Assembly: GCF_963667135.1 (NCBI RefSeq)
Contig: NZ_OY762974.1
Location: 992,001 to 1,056,000 of the forward strand
Direction of reading: 5' to 3'
DNA length: 64,000 nt
From: an uncultured Macellibacteroides sp.
Lineage (GTDB): Bacteria; Bacteroidota; Bacteroidia; Bacteroidales; Tannerellaceae
Of the stretch, positions 27,579 through 36,135 are shown in pieces; the stretch's first letter is position 1; every line of letters begins with the position of its first letter. The notes under the pieces were generated by a model. It searched no databases, was not told where the DNA came from, and saw only the letters and a program-made list of their open reading frames with translations. The position numbers and the translations under genes were made by a program.

Positions 27579-28001
27579 ATGAAACAAAAGCTATTTTACT
27601 TCCTTTTAATTTTACCACTATCCCTTCTTTCATGCGGAAACGATGAAGCTAATCCTGATGATTATCACCATCCCTATGGCTATATGGAAGGGACATTCCC
27701 CGACGCAACATTAGGTCGAAATTTAATTCTGGTAATAAACGGTGATACGCTGGAAAACAAGAAGGTTCAATTTGTCTCCAGGGGCAGTTCAGAAAAACCG
27801 CAAGCTGTTTTGACGTTCTTAAACATAATAAACGGTGAAGAAAAAACCGAGATTATAGCAGACCTAACAAAAACAGTAAATCCTAACAACATTGAATTAA
27901 CTAGACTAAAGTTTGAAGGTGTTTATACTACAAAATCGCATTCTGTAAAATATTCAGGATATGTAGAACCTATGGCATTATCTTTAAATCTCGAAGAATA
28001 A
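27579..28001 (+). CDS. Small lipoprotein of unknown function
   Basis: A 140-aa exported lipoprotein with signal peptide 1-18 and lipobox LLSC (Cys19). The mature part looks like a short beta-sandwich: LGRNLILVINGDTLENKKVQF, then KPQAVLTFLNIINGEEKTEI, then HSVKYSGYVEPMALSLNLEE. I do not recognise a family. It is followed by a strong terminator, so it is probably transcribed alone. The upstream 275 bp hold an AT-rich region with TATTTTTG near 27472. Confidence 0.65.
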   Translation: MKQKLFYFLLILPLSLLSCGNDEANPDDYHHPYGYMEGTFPDATLGRNLILVINGDTLENKKVQFVSRGSSEKPQAVLTFLNIINGEEKTEIIADLTKTVNPNNIELTRLKFEGVYTTKSHSVKYSGYVEPMALSLNLEE

Positions 28002-28030
28002 AAGATTTGATAAAAAATGACTGATACACA

Positions 28031-28070
28031 CCTGTGAAGAAAAGAATATTTCTTCACAGGCGTCTTTTTT
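28031..28070 (+). terminator. Terminator after small lipoprotein gene
   Basis: Perfect 12-bp stem (28031-28042 with 28049-28060), 6-nt loop and a CGTCTTTTTT tail. Confidence 0.85.
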
Positions 28071-28105
28071 AATGGAATTAAGTCTGTTTCTTTATATATG
28101 ATAGT

Positions 28106-30556
28106 ATGAACAGTATAATTTTTTTAAAGCACATTCTGTATACAACAACAATGATATTCCTGTGCAATATGTACGTAATGGCCACGGATACGCTTGTAGT
28201 TGTAAAAGGATATGTATATGATGCCTCAAACCGTCTACCATTAGCGAATGTAAATATTATTGAAACGAATACACTAATTGGCTCTTCTACAGATGCAAAC
28301 GGATTTTTCAATCTACGGGCGCCGACAAAGAATTTCAGGCTACGAATCACTCATGTTGCCTATAAAGATAAAACAATTTCAATAGCAAGTTATACGTCAG
28401 ATTCATTACTTTATATTATGCTTGCCAAATCGGATATACAGCTTGGCGAAGTGAGTATAACAGGATCTAAACCGAATACATTGAATGCCCCGCAAATGGG
28501 CGTTCTCTCGTTCTCACAAGAAGCGATTAAAAGTATTCCCTCCCTGTTTGGAGAAGCCGACGTTATTAAAGCTTTGCAGACACAGCCCGGAGTATCGGCA
28601 GGAACTGAAGGAATGTCGGGAATGTATGTGCGCGGGGGGAACGAAGACGAAAATCTATACATGCTAGACGGCATTCCTGTATATAAGATTGTGCATTTAG
28701 GAGGACTATTTTCTGCCATCAATGTGGAGGCCATTCAGGATGTAACATTTTACAAGTCGTCCTTTCCTTCACATTACGGAGGACGTTTGTCAAGCGTGCT
28801 CGATGTTCGAACGCGCGAAGGCGATCTGTATAATTATCACGGCAGTCTGATGATGGGATTAACTTCTGCCAACTTCAATATCGGAGGGCCAATTAGTAAG
28901 GGGAAAACGTCGTTTACAGCATCTGTTCGCCGATCATGGCTTGAAGCCATTTCAGGTCCCGGATTGGCTATTAAGAACCAAAAAAACAAGAGCAAGGGAG
29001 AAAAGACCTTCGGGAGATATGCTTTCACTGATGCCAATGTAAAGCTTAGCCATAATTTCAACAGCCGAAGTACAGCCAGTTTGATGTTTTATTATGGCAA
29101 TGACTATTTTAAAATAGGTGATGAGACTTTTATGGATGATGGGTTCTATTTTGCAAGAGAAAACATGACCCATATGAACTGGGGCAATCTGCTGGTCGCG
29201 GGGAAATGGCAGTATCGTTTCAATGACAGGATGAACGTCAATGTGTCCACTTCGTATGTAGATTATGCCTCCTCACTCCGAAAAAATGTATTTGAAAGCA
29301 ATAATCAAAAAGATGATAGTGATTATAAAGAGTTAACGATTGAAAAAACAAGTGAGAACGGAATAAGCGACCTGAACAGTAACATCCATTTCGCTTATCA
29401 ACTGTCTGATCGACATCACATCAATTTTGGTGCAAGCTATACACATCACCGTTTTCTGCCCGAACTCAACAACATACAGACCTCCAGTCTCGACACCGTT
29501 ATCAGATACAAATCCAATAACAAGTCGGTAATGGCTAACGAAATGGCTTTTTATGTCGAAGACGACTGGATTATTTCGGACATTTTTCGCCTGAATGCAG
29601 GTTTGCGTCTGAGCTTATTCGATGTTGACAGGAAAATTTATCAAACATTGGAGCCTCGTATTTCACTTCGCACAGCATTGTCAGACCGGTTAAGTTTGAA
29701 ATCTTCCTATTCGCGGATGAATCAATTTGTACAACAAATAAGCGACAGCTACATCAGTCTGCCTACCGACTTTTGGATGCCGGTAAACAGCAATTTCAAA
29801 CCGCTGGCGAGTGATCAGGTTTCAGCTGGATTGTATTACGAGCATCCTCGGGGTTATTCTTTTTCTGTAGAAGGTTTCTATAAGTATATGCGTAATTTGC
29901 TCGAATATAAAGAAGGTTATGCGTATATGCCTGTTTCTGTTAGTTGGGATCAGAAACTGACACAGGGACGGGGATGGTCTTACGGTGCGGAATTGACTGT
30001 AGAGAAGAAGACGGGAAAGTTAACTGGGATGCTTGGTTACGGACTGCTGTGGTCGGACAGACAGTTTGCGGAACTCAATAAAGGAAATCGCTTCCCGTCC
30101 AAGTATGACAACCGACATAAAATCAATATAGTAGTCAACTACAAGTTGAACGAAACGTTCGAACTCAACGGAGGTTGGACATATATTACAGGAAACCGGA
30201 TGACGCTTATGTTTGAAGACTATCTTAATTTTTCCGTAGACGGATTCGATCCTACGCTCGCGCCTACTAATCCCTTCCAAGAGGATTGGGTCAATTACTA
30301 TAAAGAGAAAAACAACGTCCGCTTACCTGCCTATCATCGGTTGGATCTAGGTCTGAATATCTACCGTCCTTTAAAAAAAGGGCGTATGGGTATCTGGAAT
30401 ATCAGTGTATGGAATGCCTATTGCCGGATGAATCCGATTGCGATACGTACCTATACAATGTATTCGGATAGAGATAAACAAAAAATATCTCCTCGCTTTC
30501 AGACAATAGGGCTGTTTCCTCTTATTCCATCTGTTTCCTATACATATAAATTCTGA
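28106..30556 (+). CDS. TonB-dependent receptor with CarboxypepD_reg-like N-domain
   Basis: Outer membrane active-transport protein of 816 aa. After a signal peptide (about 1-26) comes a carboxypeptidase regulatory-like beta-sandwich (about 32-112), then the plug (QTQPGVSAGTEGMSGMYVRGGNEDENLYMLDGIPVY at about 164-200) and a 22-stranded barrel ending in YTYKF. It has no STN signalling domain. It is followed after 8 bp by a DUF4249 lipoprotein gene, a recurring receptor partner in Bacteroidota. The substrate is unknown. Confidence 0.93.
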   Translation: MNSIIFLKHILYTTTMIFLCNMYVMATDTLVVVKGYVYDASNRLPLANVNIIETNTLIGSSTDANGFFNLRAPTKNFRLRITHVAYKDKTISIASYTSDSLLYIMLAKSDIQLGEVSITGSKPNTLNAPQMGVLSFSQEAIKSIPSLFGEADVIKALQTQPGVSAGTEGMSGMYVRGGNEDENLYMLDGIPVYKIVHLGGLFSAINVEAIQDVTFYKSSFPSHYGGRLSSVLDVRTREGDLYNYHGSLMMGLTSANFNIGGPISKGKTSFTASVRRSWLEAISGPGLAIKNQKNKSKGEKTFGRYAFTDANVKLSHNFNSRSTASLMFYYGNDYFKIGDETFMDDGFYFARENMTHMNWGNLLVAGKWQYRFNDRMNVNVSTSYVDYASSLRKNVFESNNQKDDSDYKELTIEKTSENGISDLNSNIHFAYQLSDRHHINFGASYTHHRFLPELNNIQTSSLDTVIRYKSNNKSVMANEMAFYVEDDWIISDIFRLNAGLRLSLFDVDRKIYQTLEPRISLRTALSDRLSLKSSYSRMNQFVQQISDSYISLPTDFWMPVNSNFKPLASDQVSAGLYYEHPRGYSFSVEGFYKYMRNLLEYKEGYAYMPVSVSWDQKLTQGRGWSYGAELTVEKKTGKLTGMLGYGLLWSDRQFAELNKGNRFPSKYDNRHKINIVVNYKLNETFELNGGWTYITGNRMTLMFEDYLNFSVDGFDPTLAPTNPFQEDWVNYYKEKNNVRLPAYHRLDLGLNIYRPLKKGRMGIWNISVWNAYCRMNPIAIRTYTMYSDRDKQKISPRFQTIGLFPLIPSVSYTYKF

Positions 30557-30564
30557 CTTGATTT

Positions 30565-31560
30565 ATGAATAAAAAACTATTTCTTGTCCTTGCTACTTTG
30601 TCGGCAGTATTGTTTTCCTGTTACAAGGATATAGACATGGAAAAATACCGTCCTGAGCCCGAACTAGTGCTCAATGGGATCATATCTGCCGACACAAATA
30701 TTATACTCAGTATCAGCCGTACAAAGTTTTTTACTGATACAAGCCGTTACGAAATTGTTAAAGATGCCGGTGTATCATTGTCTGTGAATGGCATATTTCG
30801 TGAGCAAATGCAATGGATGGTGGACAAATCATTTTATGGCGGAGGAATATATTCCTCCAGTTATAAGCCGCAAACGGGCGACTTAATCAAAATTGAAGCG
30901 ACAACAACCTATGGTGAAGCGTGGGTGGAAGAAACCATTCCCCCCAAAGTCCTGATTGAGGATGTAACCTTTTCTCGCAAGCTGATTTATGATCATACAA
31001 ACTTTAATGTAGACCCCAACGGGAATATAATTGAAGTACCTACAATCGAAATAACGTACCGAATTACCTTTACTGATAATTCCGAAACAATGAACTACTA
31101 CTTTATTCGTATCGATAATCCCAGACCGCCATTTGAAGATTTGGGGAACCTTGACTATTCTTCAGATCCAGTGTTTGTTGAGCAAGTTTCGGTGGTAGAT
31201 GGTTTGTTTGGCGACAAAACGATTCAGGGACAGGGAGGGCGTTCTTTTACCGACCATCTCATAAACGGGCAACGCTATACGCTTGTTATCAGAGAAACTC
31301 TGCCAGGAGGCAATTATGATTATGCTCCGGCTTGGGATCGAAGAATACTCTTATACACTATCACGAAATCCTACTATAATTATCTTACGTCTATGCAGAC
31401 ATCTGCCGATGCAGCGAATAGTACAAATCTGTCAACATTCGGTTTTACTGAACCTGTCCGGATTTTTACGAATATAAACGGAGGTGTCGGCATCATGGCA
31501 ACAAGCCAGCATGACATCACTTTGGCTAATTTAAAACAGGTTTTAACTGATCCAAAATAA
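30565..31560 (+). CDS. DUF4249 lipoprotein, receptor partner
   Basis: Exported lipoprotein of 331 aa (signal peptide with lipobox LFSC, Cys19) in the DUF4249 family. It shows the family start YRPEPELVLNGIISADTNIILSISRTKFF, and beta-rich Ig-like segments follow. It sits 8 bp downstream of the TonB-dependent receptor and is almost surely co-transcribed. DUF4249 proteins are thought to act as surface lids or binders for such receptors, but this is unproven. Confidence 0.9.
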   Translation: MNKKLFLVLATLSAVLFSCYKDIDMEKYRPEPELVLNGIISADTNIILSISRTKFFTDTSRYEIVKDAGVSLSVNGIFREQMQWMVDKSFYGGGIYSSSYKPQTGDLIKIEATTTYGEAWVEETIPPKVLIEDVTFSRKLIYDHTNFNVDPNGNIIEVPTIEITYRITFTDNSETMNYYFIRIDNPRPPFEDLGNLDYSSDPVFVEQVSVVDGLFGDKTIQGQGGRSFTDHLINGQRYTLVIRETLPGGNYDYAPAWDRRILLYTITKSYYNYLTSMQTSADAANSTNLSTFGFTEPVRIFTNINGGVGIMATSQHDITLANLKQVLTDPK

Positions 31561-31610
31561 ATAATAATGCGGGACAAGATGAATTTACAAATAATTTTTG
31601 GTAGAATCAA

Positions 31611-32183
31611 CTAATCACCCTTTAACGCGATCATTTCCCAAATAAGTTCAAAGGTATCATTAATAACCTCAGTCCGTTTGGACTCAGATAGTTGATTGTC
31701 AATTAAATATTTATTGATTGCAAAAGTATGTCCGCCAATCAGCGTAAAGAGAACTCCAATATCCATAGGCTTAATAATCTTATTATCTATTCCTTCCTTT
31801 AAAATTGCGACGAAAGGCTTGGTGTGCTTCTCAATTTCTTCGCAGGATATTTGCTTCAGGTAAGTTGATGCATTAAACTGCTCAATAAAAAGAAATTCAG
31901 TTTTGTGCTCCAAAGCCCAACGAAGCGATTCGGTATAATGTACTTTCAGGATTTCTTTTAATGTACTTTCTCCCCTCATGGTTTCTGTCACATAATTGGT
32001 CAAACGACTCTTCACGTCGAGGTACAAAACTTTAACCAAGTCGTCTTTAGTTGGAAAGAAGTAAAACAAGGTGCCATTTGCAACACCGGCTTCCTTTGCA
32101 ATTTTACTTGTTGGCGTGTTATGAAAACCAAACTCCACAAAGAGCTTTAGAGCTGCCTGAAGTATTTGTTCTTTTTTGTCCAT
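31611..32183 (-). CDS. TetR/AcrR family transcriptional regulator
   Basis: Ligand-responsive repressor of 190 aa. The N-terminal HTH (residues 1-50) is typical: KEQILQAALKLFVEFGFHNTPTSKIAKEAGVANGTLFYFFPTKDDL. The rest is the helical ligand domain. It follows the metallo-beta-lactamase-fold gene by 43 bp on the same strand, so it likely represses its own operon through the palindrome at 33416-33431. Confidence 0.95.
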   Translation of the reverse strand: MDKKEQILQAALKLFVEFGFHNTPTSKIAKEAGVANGTLFYFFPTKDDLVKVLYLDVKSRLTNYVTETMRGESTLKEILKVHYTESLRWALEHKTEFLFIEQFNASTYLKQISCEEIEKHTKPFVAILKEGIDNKIIKPMDIGVLFTLIGGHTFAINKYLIDNQLSESKRTEVINDTFELIWEMIALKGD

Positions 32184-32226
32184 TTGCTTTCGCTATTATG
32201 TAATTATCGTGTTCGTAATGAAATCC

Positions 32227-33336
32227 CTATTCAATACCATTCCACCATTCTGTAAATGTCCGGGTACTGTCTTTAAGATTCACCCTATCGCCAATCATTG
32301 GTGTTAAAAGTTTAATAGAAAGTTTCTTGCTGGATTTAGTAATTTTCTTCAACGGTTCGTCCCATGGGTGATTGGCCAAAGCAAATTTCGATGAATGTAC
32401 AGCGAGTAATTGTTTAGCGTTTAAATCACGAAACGCTTTTAGAAGATCTTCGGGCAACAAATGAATATACTTCCAATTCTTGTCGTACTGACCGTTCTCT
32501 ACTATGGCTAAATCAATGGGGCCAAACTTTTTTCCAACCTCGGCAAAGTGTTTATCGTAACCACCATCTCCACCAAGAAAGAATTTCATAGTAGGTGTCT
32601 GTAAAACAAACGCTGCCCAAAGGGTTTGGTTTCGCTTTAACCCGCGTCCGGAAAAGTGTCTTGCCGGCACTGCATTGGCAACAAATCCGCTATCCAATGA
32701 TACCTGCTCGTTCCAATCCAATTCAATGATCGAATCCTTGCTGAATCCCCAATATTCAAAATTTTCTCCCACCCCAAGACCGCAGATAACTTTATTGATC
32801 TTTGGCTTCAATCCCATGATTGTTTCATAATCAAGGTGATCCCAATGGTCGTGCGAGATAAACAGGTAATCTATTTCCGGTATATCGGCAGGGCTGTAGA
32901 CCGACGTTCCTTTAAAAGCTTTGACCGTAAATGAAAATGGGGATGCGCTTTCACTTAAAACAGGATCGACCAGGATTCTTTTGCCATCTATCTGCATAAA
33001 ATAGGATGAATGCCCGAACCAGACCAAAATATCTTCCTCCTTATCCAGATTTAACAAATCGGTTTTTACAGTTGGAATTTCGTCGATAGGGTAAACCCGC
33101 TTCTTTTCTCCAAAAAAGAATTCTTTACCAACGGAGTAATAACTGGCATCCTCTGCCATAACAGGAGTTTCACTCTGATTCTGAAATGACCCGTTTTTAT
33201 AGTTCGGCGACTTTTTAATTCTTTCTAAACGCTCTCCCGATGGTAATTTACCAAACTTAGTCTGTCTTAGAGTCAGAACAGTTATAATAGAAAGCAAAAT
33301 AGTTACAGACGCTGTAATAAGCATAATCTTCTTCAT
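32227..33336 (-). CDS. MBL-fold metallohydrolase (NAPE-PLD/UlaG-like)
   Basis: Protein of 369 aa with an N-terminal membrane segment (about 4-24) and a metallo-beta-lactamase fold. Metal-binding motif HDHWDH (HxHxDH) is near residue 156. Preceding GHSSYFMQIDGKRILVDPVLS and following ARHFSGRGLKRNQTLWAAFVL, FLGGDGGYDKHF match the family of N-acylphosphatidylethanolamine phospholipase D and L-ascorbate-6-P lactonase homologues. A role on phospholipids or on a toxic compound is possible. It heads an operon with a TetR regulator. Confidence 0.88.
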   Translation of the reverse strand: MKKIMLITASVTILLSIITVLTLRQTKFGKLPSGERLERIKKSPNYKNGSFQNQSETPVMAEDASYYSVGKEFFFGEKKRVYPIDEIPTVKTDLLNLDKEEDILVWFGHSSYFMQIDGKRILVDPVLSESASPFSFTVKAFKGTSVYSPADIPEIDYLFISHDHWDHLDYETIMGLKPKINKVICGLGVGENFEYWGFSKDSIIELDWNEQVSLDSGFVANAVPARHFSGRGLKRNQTLWAAFVLQTPTMKFFLGGDGGYDKHFAEVGKKFGPIDLAIVENGQYDKNWKYIHLLPEDLLKAFRDLNAKQLLAVHSSKFALANHPWDEPLKKITKSSKKLSIKLLTPMIGDRVNLKDSTRTFTEWWNGIE

Positions 33337-33415
33337 TTAAAAAACTGATCAATAAACACATACATCAAGAATCACACAAACTAACAGTATGATAAAACAT
33401 ACATCAAACCTTAAA

Positions 33416-33441
33416 GACTGACTAAACAGTCGGCAAAGATA
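33416..33441 (-). promoter_or_regulatory. Promoter with TetR-type operator upstream of the MBL-fold gene
   Basis: On the minus strand TATCTTTG (33434-33441) is a good -7 box. Just downstream, over the expected start of transcription, lies the palindrome GACTG-N6-CAGTC (33416-33431). Position and symmetry fit repression by the TetR protein of this operon. Confidence 0.5.
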
Positions 33442-33717
33442 AAGGAAATCTTTATGCCCGTAAGTCTTTTTAGTTTTTTTATAAAATTAGCAGGTGAGAA
33501 ATCGATGGTAACAAAAATGAATTATGTAAAAGGAAACTTTGTATCAACTCTTGTCCTAGAATAACTTTACAGATTATATTAGAACTAATAAATTTATTCA
33601 AAAACAAATATTACTTAAAGTATAATGGTTACAACGTTTTATTTTCACAATCGTTCCTGTTTACCCATTGTCTTTTATACATTTGCACAACAATATAGTT
33701 ACTAATTCACAATATCC
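33442..33717. other. AT-rich intergenic stretch before the sigma factor gene
   Basis: No gene or strong hairpin is seen. TACATTTG near 33680-33687 is a -7-like box about 30 bp upstream of the ECF sigma gene. Confidence 0.4.
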
Positions 33718-34263
33718 ATGGAAATATCAACCATTGAAGCATTGCAGCACGGCGATCATAAGGCTTTTGAAGAAGTGTTTTTAGCTTACTACGATAAGGT
33801 AAAATATCTCTTGACCGGACTTTTGAAGTCAGAAAGTGATGCCGAAGAACTGGCACAGGATATTTTCGTAAAGTTGTGGATGAATCACACATCTGTAGAC
33901 CCAAACAACGCATTCAGTACCTATCTATATACCATTACAAGGAATACAGCTTTAAATTTTCTAAAGCATAAACTGGTCGAAGAGAATTTTAAGAACAGCT
34001 TTAATAACTTGAATGAAGAAGAAGCTGATAGTTCAGACGAAATACTATTTGCAAAGGAAATCAGCCTTTTAGTAGAAATGGCAGTATGCGGTATGCCAGT
34101 TCAAAGGAGAAAAATTTATCAAATGAGCCGGGAGAAAGGTATTTCCAATATTGAAATAGCCGAAGAGCTGGGAATATCAAAGAAAACAGTTGAAAATCAG
34201 ATTAGTTTAGCTTTACAGGAAATCAAACGTGTTATTTCGGCTTTCTTGATATTCTTCCTATGA
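33718..34263 (+). CDS. ECF RNA polymerase sigma factor (FecI-like, Bacteroidota type)
   Basis: Extracytoplasmic-function sigma factor of 181 aa. Region 2 includes FEEVFLAYYDKVKYLL and SDAEELAQDIFVKLW (about 18-60); region 4 includes the HTH KGISNIEIAEELGISKKTVENQISLAL (about 140-168). It heads a locus of outer membrane protein, FecR anti-sigma and STN-containing receptor, the layout of surface-signalling systems in which substrate binding at the receptor releases the sigma factor. Confidence 0.95.
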   Translation: MEISTIEALQHGDHKAFEEVFLAYYDKVKYLLTGLLKSESDAEELAQDIFVKLWMNHTSVDPNNAFSTYLYTITRNTALNFLKHKLVEENFKNSFNNLNEEEADSSDEILFAKEISLLVEMAVCGMPVQRRKIYQMSREKGISNIEIAEELGISKKTVENQISLALQEIKRVISAFLIFFL

Positions 34264-34349
34264 CGAAGAAATATCAGGTTTAGGTCGGGAGCAACAAAGC
34301 ACATGATTGTATATATAGTATAAGCTCCATAAAAGAAAGGTAAACAATC

Positions 34350-35024
34350 ATGAATAAACGAATTACAATATTACTATTTTTAGTTTTTACATTTGTTGCA
34401 TCTATTTCTGCTCAAACTGTCGAAGATAAGAAAAAAGTAGATATACAAAGTAATTCCTCTGTCAAGGAAGTGGAACAAATTTTGAGTGAAGAACCAATCA
34501 AACCCGAACTACCGAATGAAATTAATAGAATGCTTTTAAAAACAAATCCTATTCTGACGGACTTTTACCGGTTTCAACAAAACAATATATACAAACAGTT
34601 TTCATTTATCGGAAGTGGTGAAAAAAAAATTTATATAGGACTGGGAGAATATATTTCGCTGAACGGTGCTATACGTTGGATACCGTCTAAAAGATTGTCT
34701 ATAGATATCGGGGGAATGTTCAGCCGACAATTCTATTTTGCGTCGCCTCTTTTTCGTCAGGATATTATGGGTATGAATGTAAGAATACAATATGCTCTTG
34801 CTAATAATATCAGATTAAATATGTGGGGGCAGTCTATTTTTCCGGGAGAAGAATTTTCATTCTCTGCCTATAACTCACTATTTCCGCAGACAGGTGTTGG
34901 GTCTTCTGTATCTGTCGATTTTAAGAAAGATGCAGAAATGAGTGTCAGATCGGAATATCAGTATGACAATAAATCGCAGAAATGGAAATTAGAGTCGTCC
35001 GGACGTGTTTCTATTGGTTTTTAA
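34350..35024 (+). CDS. Predicted exported outer membrane protein of unknown function
   Basis: Protein of 224 aa with a Sec signal peptide (about 1-21, ending SISAQ). After an acidic linker the second half (about 85-224) alternates in short amphipathic strands and ends in SGRVSIGF, which fits a small beta-barrel. It lies between the sigma and fecR genes, 16 bp before the fecR start, where usually no gene is found. I do not recognise the family; a helper for the downstream receptor is possible. Confidence 0.7.
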   Translation: MNKRITILLFLVFTFVASISAQTVEDKKKVDIQSNSSVKEVEQILSEEPIKPELPNEINRMLLKTNPILTDFYRFQQNNIYKQFSFIGSGEKKIYIGLGEYISLNGAIRWIPSKRLSIDIGGMFSRQFYFASPLFRQDIMGMNVRIQYALANNIRLNMWGQSIFPGEEFSFSAYNSLFPQTGVGSSVSVDFKKDAEMSVRSEYQYDNKSQKWKLESSGRVSIGF

Positions 35025-35040
35025 TGATAATAAAACGGCC

Positions 35041-36033
35041 ATGAAAGAGAATTATATTTATCAAATACTCAACCAGTTCTTTTTAAACTCATATCCTCCT
35101 GAAATAGAGAAAAAGGTACAAAAATGGATTGTCAATGACAAATGGATTACTGAAAAGAATAATGCTATGTCTGTTATTTGGGTTGAAATGGAAGTCGCCT
35201 CGAATGATAATACCTATAAGGCATTGGATAAAGTAAAGAATAGAATTAAGCAAATAGAGAACCAAAAAAAGCATTTAAGAATACGCCGCATGCTGCTGGG
35301 AAGTGCTGCGGTTATTATCCCTATACTTTTGATATTGGGGAGTTACCTCTATATAAATCAGGATCCAAAAATGATAGAGGTGGCAACTTCCATCAACCAA
35401 CAGAAACAATGCACATTGGCGGACGGTACAACCATTCTATTAAACTCTTGTACTAAAATAACCTACCCCTCTAAATTCAAAGACACTACCCGTATAGTGA
35501 CTTTGGAAGGTGAAGCCTATTTTTCGGTAGCAAGTGATTCCGCAAAACCATTTATTGTAAAAACAAGCAATTTATCTGTAAGAGTTCTCGGTACTAAATT
35601 TAATATATCAGCTTACCCAACGAATGACCGAACCATTGCAACCCTTAATAGTGGAAAGATACAGGTGAATATCCAATCAAGAAAGACTAATAGTAAGTAT
35701 ATCCTTAAACCTAATCAGGAGATAGTGATTAACAAGATAGACAATTCAGTATTAATAAATACAGTTACAGGAGAAAACAGTAGTTGGAAAGATGGCTCGC
35801 TCGTATTTCAGGATGCCACGTTCAATGATATTGTGAATACGATTGAACGTCGATATGGTATAACTGTTGATTATAACAAGCAGGCGTTCCTGAATACACC
35901 ATATACCATTAAGTTCATTCATAACGAAAGCCTTGAAGATATTTTGAACGTATTACAGGATGTTGTAGGTGGTTTTGAATATAAGAAAGATAATAGTAAA
36001 ATAACCATCATTAAGAAAGGGGGTAATAAATAA
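35041..36033 (+). CDS. FecR family anti-sigma factor
   Basis: Inner membrane regulator of 330 aa that relays the signal from the receptor to the ECF sigma factor. The start at 35041 (MKENYIYQ) is used because the upstream frame runs into the preceding gene. A cytoplasmic anti-sigma part (about 1-80), one membrane span (about 84-106), a FecR domain (CTLADGTTILLNSCTKITYPSKF then GEAYFSV) and a DUF4974-type C-terminal domain with FNDIVNTIERRYGITVDYN are visible. Confidence 0.94.
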   Translation: MKENYIYQILNQFFLNSYPPEIEKKVQKWIVNDKWITEKNNAMSVIWVEMEVASNDNTYKALDKVKNRIKQIENQKKHLRIRRMLLGSAAVIIPILLILGSYLYINQDPKMIEVATSINQQKQCTLADGTTILLNSCTKITYPSKFKDTTRIVTLEGEAYFSVASDSAKPFIVKTSNLSVRVLGTKFNISAYPTNDRTIATLNSGKIQVNIQSRKTNSKYILKPNQEIVINKIDNSVLINTVTGENSSWKDGSLVFQDATFNDIVNTIERRYGITVDYNKQAFLNTPYTIKFIHNESLEDILNVLQDVVGGFEYKKDNSKITIIKKGGNK

Positions 36034-36038
36034 AAAAA

Positions 36039-36073
36039 GAACCGGAAATTGTTTCGAAGCCACTTCCCGGTTC
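36039..36073 (+). terminator. Hairpin between fecR and receptor gene
   Basis: GAACCGG (36039-36045) pairs with CCGGTTC (36067-36073), extended by AA/TT across a bulged C. A preceding A-run but no clear T-run suggests a partial terminator or a processing hairpin that sets fecR and receptor levels apart. Confidence 0.4.
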
Positions 36074-36135
36074 ATAAAAGTCAAACTTGTTCCATTTAAA
36101 GAAGTAGTATTTAACTTTTTAATTATAATAAAAAT

